The translations under genes and the position numbers were made by a program. DNA of 11,323 nt from Trueperaceae bacterium. GTDB taxonomy: Bacteria > Deinococcota > Deinococci > Deinococcales > Trueperaceae. Where the stretch lies: assembly GCA_007121175.1 (NCBI GenBank), contig SKMG01000361.1:1-11323 (forward strand), read 5' to 3'. The notes under the pieces are model-generated. The model did no database searches. It had not been told where the DNA came from and saw only the letters and a list, made by a program, of their open reading frames with translations. Positions within the stretch are counted from its first letter, which is position 1, and every line of letters starts with the position of its first letter. This document shows positions 6,946-11,323 of this stretch, piece after piece.

Positions 6946-7467
6946 ATGCACCACCTGCAACGCTGGCGCGTCGCCATCGCCCTGCTCGTCCTCTCCTCGT
7001 TCGCCGCTGGACTCGCGCAATGCCACGCGCCCGACGCCTCGAGCGACTGGCTGTTCACCGGAGAGGTGATCCAGAACCGTCGCACCATCAGCTCGCGCAC
7101 CTTCGACGTCACCAGCCAGCGCACGGTTGCTTCGGCCGCCAACCTCGGCACTACGTCGAGCTCGGCCACCTTCACGGCCAGCTACGACACCAACGTCAGC
7201 GTGAGCGCCAGCATCCTGCGGTGGGGTCTCGGCAGTTCGTCGCGGACCACCTGGACGCACACCTTCGACGTGACCGTGCCGGCCTCCTCGCGGGTGCGAC
7301 TGCTGCACCAGCGCCGCGAGGAGGTGCGGGATATGCGCTGGGACGTGATGTGCGCCTGGCGGCACAAGGTCACCGGGCAGGCAGCCCTGACGACCTACGG
7401 CCTCAACTACAGCGGCACGATCTGGCGCCTGTACGACGCCTTCGAGCTGCGCACCGAGGCGCTCTGA
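6946..7467 (+). CDS. Exported Ser/Thr-rich beta-strand protein, unknown function
   Basis: A 173-residue protein I do not recognise. The N-terminus (basic MHHLQRWR, hydrophobic core to about 20, then AAGLA-QC) is a Sec signal peptide, probably cut by signal peptidase I after Ala24. The Cys26 context (LAQC) is a poor lipobox. The mature part is rich in alternating Ser/Thr/hydrophobic stretches, for example SYDTNVSVSASIL and TTWTHTFDVTVPASSRVRLL, which suggests beta structure. This alternation loosely recalls aerolysin/ETX-MTX2-type beta-pore proteins, but the protein is short and the likeness is only a pattern. It shares TxSSxT[FW]xxSY (70-80) and Rx2Vx4[WF][DE]V (124-134) with the next gene, which points to paralogy. 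Two cysteines (26, 136) remain after cleavage. The stop overlaps the next ATG by one base (TGATG). Confidence 0.75.
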   Translation: MHHLQRWRVAIALLVLSSFAAGLAQCHAPDASSDWLFTGEVIQNRRTISSRTFDVTSQRTVASAANLGTTSSSATFTASYDTNVSVSASILRWGLGSSSRTTWTHTFDVTVPASSRVRLLHQRREEVRDMRWDVMCAWRHKVTGQAALTTYGLNYSGTIWRLYDAFELRTEAL

Positions 7468-7928
7468 TGCTCCGGTCCTCACGGCCACTCCACCTGGCGC
7501 TGGCGTTGCTGGCGCTGCTCGTGGCCTCGAGCGCGCTGGCGCAGTACAGCTACGATGTCGACCGCTACCACCGCTACGTCTCGGTCGGCAGCTGGTGGCC
7601 GGTCGCCACCACCACCAACAACACCGCGAGCTCCGTCACCTGGCGCGTGTCGTACTCGATCCGGCGCTGCCGCGAGTGGTCCGGGGCCGTGAGCCTACTT
7701 CGTGAGGCCAGCTCGAGCCTCGGCTACAACAGCTGTAGCACCGCGTCCCATTCGGCCACGACCTCGCTCTCTCCGTACACCAGCGCCGCCTTCATGAGCC
7801 GCGACGTCGTCCACCTCAACTACTTCGAAGTCCGCAAGTACCTACGGGAGACCGGAAGGTTGGTCGACAGTGGCCACGCGACCGAACGCGACAGCTTCCA
7901 GGACTACGGCTTCAGTGCCCACTACTGA
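7467..7928 (+). CDS. Exported protein, likely divergent paralog of the preceding gene
   Basis: A 153-residue protein of unknown function. The signal peptide (MLRSSRPLHL, hydrophobic LALLALLVA, then SSALA-QY) is textbook, with cleavage after Ala25. The mature protein is Ser/Thr/Tyr rich. It repeats two motifs of the upstream protein at similar spacing: TASSVTWRVSY (53-63) against TSSSATFTASY, and RDVVHLNYFEV (112-122) against REEVRDMRWDV. Cys68 and Cys90 could form a disulfide in an oxidising compartment. The start codon shares its A with the upstream TGA, so the two are likely co-translated. A periplasmic or surface role is inferred from the signal peptide only. Nothing links it to heme chemistry except position. 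Confidence 0.75.
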   Translation: MLRSSRPLHLALALLALLVASSALAQYSYDVDRYHRYVSVGSWWPVATTTNNTASSVTWRVSYSIRRCREWSGAVSLLREASSSLGYNSCSTASHSATTSLSPYTSAAFMSRDVVHLNYFEVRKYLRETGRLVDSGHATERDSFQDYGFSAHY

Positions 7929-7945
7929 TCTGGCCCGCAACCTCG

Positions 7946-7976
7946 CCCGCATGCATCCACGTCGGATGCATGCGGG
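7946..7976 (+). other. Perfect 13-bp hairpin over the start of the third exported-protein gene
   Basis: CCCGCATGCATCC and GGATGCATGCGGG pair perfectly around the 5-base loop ACGTC. No T-run follows. It lies 17 bases after the stop of the second exported-protein gene, and both candidate ATGs of the next gene (7951 and 7966) sit in its arms. It could attenuate transcription, protect an mRNA end, or hide the start codon until ribosomes arrive from upstream. Confidence 0.7.
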
Positions 7977-8511
7977 GGTGCTCGGCTGCGCGCTCTGCCT
8001 CGCGCTCGCGACCGGCGCGGCCCAGCCGTTGCCGATCCTCGACACCGGCAGCTGGATGTGTGCCGGAGCCACGTTGCCGCTCCGCATCGCGACGCTGCAG
8101 CCGCCCGGCGGCGCGCCGATCGATCCTGCCGCGTGGGTCGGTCAAGACGAGTTCCGGACGGCGCAGGTGCAGTTGTCGCTACGTCCGGTCGATCCCGTCA
8201 TCACGGTGGTGGTGCTCGCCTACCTGGCCGGCGACCCGACCGACGTCGAGGTGCTGCTCACACCGTACGGCGAGAGCAGCGCCTCCTGGCGGGCGAGGAT
8301 CGCGCCCGAGATCCCCGGCACCGCCCGGGGGAGCATGCACCTCTTCCCCTACTACCTCTTCGTCGAGATCCCGCGATACAGCTGGCGCAGCGCGTTCCCG
8401 CGCCCGGGACCCTACCGGCTCGAGGCTCGGCCCGCCGAGGATCCGAGCGGGCCGTTCGTCGAAGGCTTCTGCTCCAGTGAGACGGCATCATGGGTGTTCG
8501 TGCGCCCGTGA
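7951..8511 (+). CDS. Small exported protein, probably beta-rich, unknown function
   Basis: A 186-residue product from ATG 7951, not recognised. This start gives a basic n-region (MHPRRMHAG), a hydrophobic core VLGCALCLALATG and a cleavage site near GAA-QP, i.e. a Sec signal peptide. Starts at ATG 7966, GTG 7978 or GTG 7915 (overlapping the previous gene) are possible; none has a good Shine-Dalgarno. The mature chain has strand-like stretches (VQLSLRPVDPVITVVVLAYL, YYLFVEIPRY, YRLEARP) and only two cysteines (37 and 174), which would suit one disulfide closing a small beta sandwich. It follows the second exported-protein gene by 22 bases across a 13-bp hairpin and overlaps the next gene. Confidence 0.7.
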   Translation: MHPRRMHAGVLGCALCLALATGAAQPLPILDTGSWMCAGATLPLRIATLQPPGGAPIDPAAWVGQDEFRTAQVQLSLRPVDPVITVVVLAYLAGDPTDVEVLLTPYGESSASWRARIAPEIPGTARGSMHLFPYYLFVEIPRYSWRSAFPRPGPYRLEARPAEDPSGPFVEGFCSSETASWVFVRP

Positions 8512-9755
8512 CGCCCGCCGCCCGGCGCGCCTTCGCTGCCCTGGCCGCGCTGCTGCTGCTCCTGGCCACGGGCCTGGGCGCCGCGGGAGACTCCCGCGAG
8601 CGGTTCTGGAGCGACTTCTGGCGTGCCGAAGGCGAGCTCACCGGGAGCAGTGCAGCGCACGAGCCGCAGGGCCACCGGCCGCCGCCGCAGTGGTTCGATG
8701 CCCTCGACCTCGGCGCTACGCTGCTCGCGAGCAGCGCCGCACCCGAGTGGGGCGCCGAGCTGACGCTGCGGCTCCGCCTCGACGCGGCCGCCTACCTCGA
8801 GCGCTCTCGCGCAGAGGCGCGCGACCTCGCCGGGCTCGCCCGCGCGCTCGATCGCCAGGCTCGAGACAGCGAGCTCCTGCAGCGCTTAGCGGCGCGCTGC
8901 GTCGGAGCCTGGCGAGCTCAGCAAGTGCGGCTCATCGACCTCATCACACCCGGCGCCGCCACCGCATCGCTTCTCGGGCGGCCAGATCCGGATCTCGACT
9001 ACCTACGAGGCCTGCGCGAACTCCTGGCCCTCGACGCCACGCGGAGCGCCGAGGCCGGCCAGGCGCTCGGCTGCCGGCTGGAGGGCGTGCTCGACGCGCT
9101 CGAGCTGTCTCCCCACCACCCCCGCCTCGTGGCCGAGCAGTTCGAACGATCCATCGACGCGCGAACGCGAGCGATGCTCACCGCCCCCGCGCCCGCCAGC
9201 GCCTGGCTCCGCGCCGACCTCCGGCCGGGGAACCCAGGCGTCGGTGGCGGGCTCCGCTTCGGCCTCGAACTGCCGATCCCCGTCCCCGGCTCCGAGCTCG
9301 ACCTCTCGCTCGGCAGCGAGGGGAGCGGCGCCTTCGCCCGGCTCAGCTGGTACCGATCGGGCCTTGCGGCACGCCAGCCGAACCACGCGCTCTGGGCTGA
9401 TACGCCCTTCGACCTCGAGGCGCTCGAACGAGAGCTCGGCGATGCGTTGCAGCGCCGCGTGCTCGAGGCGCGGCTGATGCTGAGCGCCGCCGAGCGCCAG
9501 TGGAGCGAGGCGTGTAGCCGCGGCAGCGCAGCCGCCTCGGTCGCGATGCGCGCGGTCGTCGACGGCAGTGGCCGGTTCGCGGACCCGGTCGGCGTCCGCG
9601 CCGTGGTCGACTGCCTGACCGACGGGCCTCACGACGACGCGCACCTCGCCGCCCTCCTCGTCGCGATCGACGCGGAGATCGCGGCGCTGCAGGCCCTGCT
9701 CGGCGCGGTCGCCGCCTCGGGGCAGGAGCTCTCGGCGCTGCTGAGGCCGCCCTGA
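8490..9755 (+). CDS. Exported protein with weak TolC/outer-membrane-efflux-like pattern
   Basis: A 421-residue exported protein. The signal peptide has Arg12-Arg13, a Leu/Ala core to about 29 and a cleavage region near GLGAAG. Then come a strand-like piece (GAELTLRLRLD, 88-98), long amphipathic helices (about 100-150, 168-200), a segment HPRLVAEQFERSIDARTRAM (210-229), a strand pair GGLRFGLELPIPV and SELDLSLG (253-275), and two more helices (308-345, 383-410). Two strand-plus-helical-hairpin halves and the 'HPxLVA...P' opening resemble the OEP/TolC fold, but the match is by pattern only and the first TolC helix seems missing. Four cysteines (137, 195, 342, 375) are unusual for TolC. ATG 8490 overlaps the previous gene by 22 bases. 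GTG 8508 would give the GTGA overlap common here. Coding status is firm; function is open. Confidence 0.7.
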   Translation: MGVRAPVTPAARRAFAALAALLLLLATGLGAAGDSRERFWSDFWRAEGELTGSSAAHEPQGHRPPPQWFDALDLGATLLASSAAPEWGAELTLRLRLDAAAYLERSRAEARDLAGLARALDRQARDSELLQRLAARCVGAWRAQQVRLIDLITPGAATASLLGRPDPDLDYLRGLRELLALDATRSAEAGQALGCRLEGVLDALELSPHHPRLVAEQFERSIDARTRAMLTAPAPASAWLRADLRPGNPGVGGGLRFGLELPIPVPGSELDLSLGSEGSGAFARLSWYRSGLAARQPNHALWADTPFDLEALERELGDALQRRVLEARLMLSAAERQWSEACSRGSAAASVAMRAVVDGSGRFADPVGVRAVVDCLTDGPHDDAHLAALLVAIDAEIAALQALLGAVAASGQELSALLRPP

Positions 9756-9789
9756 GCAGGCCGTCGCCGTTGCGGCTCGAGCCCCCGTC

Positions 9790-9828
9790 GCGGCCGGGCG
9801 CCCGTCGTAGCCGCGGGCGTCCGGCCGC
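9790..9828 (+). terminator. 15-bp hairpin between the exported-protein genes and hemY
   Basis: The arms 9790-9804 (GCGGCCGGGCGCCCG) and 9814-9828 (CGGGCGTCCGGCCGC) pair over 15 bp with a single G-U wobble and a 9-base loop (TCGTAGCCG). No T-run follows, so it is not a classical intrinsic terminator, but its length and its place 34 bases after a stop codon favour a transcript-end or RNA-stability role. Confidence 0.5.
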
Positions 9829-9877
9829 CGGTGCAGTCTGAGACGCCGGCCGCTCCTCCACGCTAGGGCCGACGCTG

Positions 9878-9883
9878 TAGGCT
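9878..9883 (+). promoter_or_regulatory. Possible -10 element for a leaderless hemY transcript
   Basis: TAGGCT matches TANNNT and ends five bases before ATG 9889, so transcription would begin at or next to the A of the start codon. No Shine-Dalgarno precedes hemY. No good -35 is visible around 9855-9860, so this is tentative. Confidence 0.3.
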
Positions 9884-9888
9884 GACGC

Positions 9889-11265
9889 ATGCTCGTCGTC
9901 GGCGCCGGCATCAGCGGCCTCACCGCCGCGCTCACGGCCTTGCGCGCCGGGCTCGAGGTCACGGTCCTCGAGGCCGGGCCCGAGCCCGGCGGTCAGGCCA
10001 GGAGCAGCCGCCAGGGCGGGTACACGCTCGACTGGGGTCCGAACGGCTTCCTCACCAACGTGCCCGAGGCCGCCGAACTGGCGGCGTCGGTGGGCCTGCG
10101 CGGCGAGCTGTTGCCGGCCTCGGATGCCGCCGAGCGACGCTACCTGTACTGGGATGGCGACCTGCGTCCGATCCCGACGAGCCCGGGCAGCTTCCTGCGC
10201 AGCGAGCTCCTCAGCCCGCCCGGCAAGCTGCGCTTTCTCGCCGAGGCGCTCTATGCGCGCGCGGTGAAGCGCGAGGAGAGCGTGCACGGCTTCATGGCCA
10301 GGCACTTCGGCTTCGAGGCGGCGCGTGTCTTCGCCGGGCCTTTCGTGCAGGGGATCAGTGCCGGCGACGCGCGGCGCCTCTCGCTCGATGCGATGTTCCC
10401 GCGGCTGCGTCAGCTCGAGGCCAGTCACGGCTCGTTGCTGCGCGGGCTCGCAGCGGCGCAGCAGACCGCCAGGCGCTCGGTGCGCGAGCGTGGCGGCCGG
10501 CTCGCCACGTTCCGCGACGGCGGCGTGCAGCGCCTGATCGACGCGCTCACGGCGGAGCTCGGCGATCGCGTCCGTACCGGCTCGGCGGTCACCGCCCTCA
10601 GGCACGCGCCCGGCCGGGAGGGCGAGAGCGGCATCCTAGTCGAGCTCCAGAGCGGCGAGACGCACGCCGACGAGCGCCTGGTGATCGCCACCCCGGCGTA
10701 CGTTGCGGCCGACTTGGTCGAAGCGGTCGCGCCGGAGGCGAGCGCCGCGCTGCGCGAGATCCGCTACGTCGACGTCCACGTGTTCGGCTTCGGCTTCGAC
10801 CGCCTCGACGTGCCCTACCCGCTCGACGGCTTCGGCTTCCTGGTGCCCCGCGGCCAGCACAAGGTGCGGGTGCTCGGAGCATCGTGGAGCTCGGTGCTCT
10901 TCGAAGATCAGGCGCCCGAGGGCAAGCTCGGCCTGCGAGTACTCGCCGGGGGCGCGCTCGACCCGGGCTTCAGCGACCTCGGCGAGGAGGAGGCGCTGCG
11001 CACGGCGCGGCGTGACCTCGAGACCACCATGGGCATCGTCGCGGAGCCCGAGTACCAGCGCTTGATCCGCTGGCCGCGCGGGATCCCGCAGTTCGAGCTC
11101 GGGCACCGCGAGCGCGTCGAGCGGGCGCGGGCTGCCCTGACGCTGGCACTGCCCGGCGCCCGACTGGCCGGCAATTACCTCGATGGCGTCGGGCTCAATG
11201 ACGCGGTCCGCACCGCCCGCGCCGCCGCACGGAGCCTGCTGCCGCTCAGTCCGGAAGACTCCTGA
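9889..11265 (+). CDS. hemY: Protoporphyrinogen oxidase, FAD-dependent HemY type
   Basis: Oxidises protoporphyrinogen IX to protoporphyrin IX with FAD and O2, usually peripheral to the membrane; it feeds HemH. The 458-residue product has the dinucleotide-binding fold at the extreme N-terminus (VVGAGISGL, 3-11, then VTVLEAGPEPGGQARS), GPNGFL (50-55), FVQGISAGDARRLSL (152-166), GFGFLVP (314-320), RWPRGIPQFELGH (394-406), and the C-terminal FAD motif AGNYLDGVGLNDAV (427-440). It resembles the Myxococcus xanthus enzyme throughout. An in-frame TGA at 9883-9885 forces the start to ATG 9889, leaving only one residue before the first strand; homologs usually have a few more. No ribosome binding site is seen. 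The related coproporphyrinogen oxidase role (CgoX) is possible for the family but disfavoured by the presence of HemF. Confidence 0.95.
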   Translation: MLVVGAGISGLTAALTALRAGLEVTVLEAGPEPGGQARSSRQGGYTLDWGPNGFLTNVPEAAELAASVGLRGELLPASDAAERRYLYWDGDLRPIPTSPGSFLRSELLSPPGKLRFLAEALYARAVKREESVHGFMARHFGFEAARVFAGPFVQGISAGDARRLSLDAMFPRLRQLEASHGSLLRGLAAAQQTARRSVRERGGRLATFRDGGVQRLIDALTAELGDRVRTGSAVTALRHAPGREGESGILVELQSGETHADERLVIATPAYVAADLVEAVAPEASAALREIRYVDVHVFGFGFDRLDVPYPLDGFGFLVPRGQHKVRVLGASWSSVLFEDQAPEGKLGLRVLAGGALDPGFSDLGEEEALRTARRDLETTMGIVAEPEYQRLIRWPRGIPQFELGHRERVERARAALTLALPGARLAGNYLDGVGLNDAVRTARAAARSLLPLSPEDS

Positions 11266-11293
11266 AGCCGCGGCGCCCAACGAGCATGGCCGA

Positions 11294-11315
11294 CGCCGGC
11301 GCGTGGTGGCCGGCG
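11294..11315 (+). terminator. Possible hairpin terminator after hemY
   Basis: CGCCGGC and GCCGGCG form a 7-bp stem with an 8-base loop, 28 bases after the hemY stop. Only a weak GTGTTCAC follows before the window ends, so the terminator call is tentative. Confidence 0.3.
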
Positions 11316-11323
11316 GTGTTCAC

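Larger units (their letters stand above)
9756..9888 (+). other. Noncoding spacer before hemY
   Basis: These 133 bases contain no gene. They hold a 15-bp hairpin (9790-9828) and, directly before hemY, a -10-like hexamer. The combination suggests that the exported-protein transcript ends here and that hemY starts its own. Confidence 0.5.

Noticed and set aside
6946..7035. Lipoprotein signal in the first exported protein (LAQC)
   Set aside because: Gln at the position before Cys does not fit the lipobox, and the adjacent paralog has a plain signal peptidase I site in the same place (ALA-QY).
4288..8889. Rare TTA leucine codons in hemE, hemH and the fourth exported-protein gene, as possible bldA-like control
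   Set aside because: Only three scattered cases, in genes of different kinds, and nothing else suggests Streptomyces-type TTA regulation.
9889..11265. Coproporphyrinogen oxidase (CgoX) of the coproporphyrin-dependent pathway
   Set aside because: The family includes such enzymes, but HemF, which makes protoporphyrinogen, is encoded in the same locus, so the protoporphyrin branch is the simpler reading.
11286..11323. Possible start of a further gene (ATG 11286, reading MADAGAWWPAVF)
   Set aside because: Only twelve complete codons before the window ends, no ribosome binding site, and a hairpin runs through it, so it cannot be supported from this sequence.
1..11323. Mobile elements, CRISPR arrays, tRNA or rRNA genes
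   Set aside because: No transposase or integrase motifs, no regularly spaced repeats, no terminal repeats and no RNA-gene patterns were found; base composition looks uniform along the window.

Overview
The window is a high-GC bacterial heme-biosynthesis locus, read entirely on the + strand, with a block of four exported proteins of unknown function inserted before its last heme gene. The organism looks like a Gram-negative or otherwise diderm, aerobic, high-GC bacterium. It has oxygen-dependent HemF, FAD/O2-type protoporphyrinogen oxidase (HemY) and a ferrochelatase of the mitochondrial type with [2Fe-2S] ligands. The HemY resembles the characterised Myxococcus enzyme. Myxococcota, Gemmatimonadota or deep Deinococcota are all possible; the sequence alone does not decide between them.

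Region 1 (1-6682) is a compact operon: 3' end of hemD, hemB, a histidine kinase, an OmpR-type response regulator, hemE, hemF, hemH. Nearly every junction is a 4-bp start/stop overlap (ATGA or GTGA), which implies one transcript and coupled translation. Upstream genes such as hemA/hemL/hemC are not in view. Together the enzymes cover porphobilinogen formation (HemB), ring closure (HemD), decarboxylation to coproporphyrinogen III (HemE), conversion to protoporphyrinogen IX (HemF), aromatisation (HemY) and iron insertion (HemH), so this is the protoporphyrin-dependent branch. The kinase/regulator pair sits inside the operon and is a good candidate for a dedicated heme, porphyrin, redox or envelope-stress control circuit. 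HemB carries an Ala/Pro-rich insertion in its active-site lid.

Region 2 (6683-6945) is a 263-bp spacer with three adjacent inverted repeats. It probably ends the hem operon and/or leads the next one.

Region 3 (6946-9755) holds four consecutive genes, each starting with a signal peptide. The first two appear to be divergent tandem paralogs sharing two spaced motifs. The third is a small beta-rich exported protein whose start lies in a perfect 13-bp hairpin. The fourth is a 421-residue protein whose strand/helix pattern weakly recalls TolC-type outer-membrane efflux proteins. No function can be assigned to this block; it is the least explained part of the window.

Region 4 (9756-11323) contains a 15-bp hairpin, then hemY, which may be translated from a leaderless transcript, and a short tail with a possible terminator. 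No tRNA, rRNA, CRISPR array, insertion sequence or integrase was seen.
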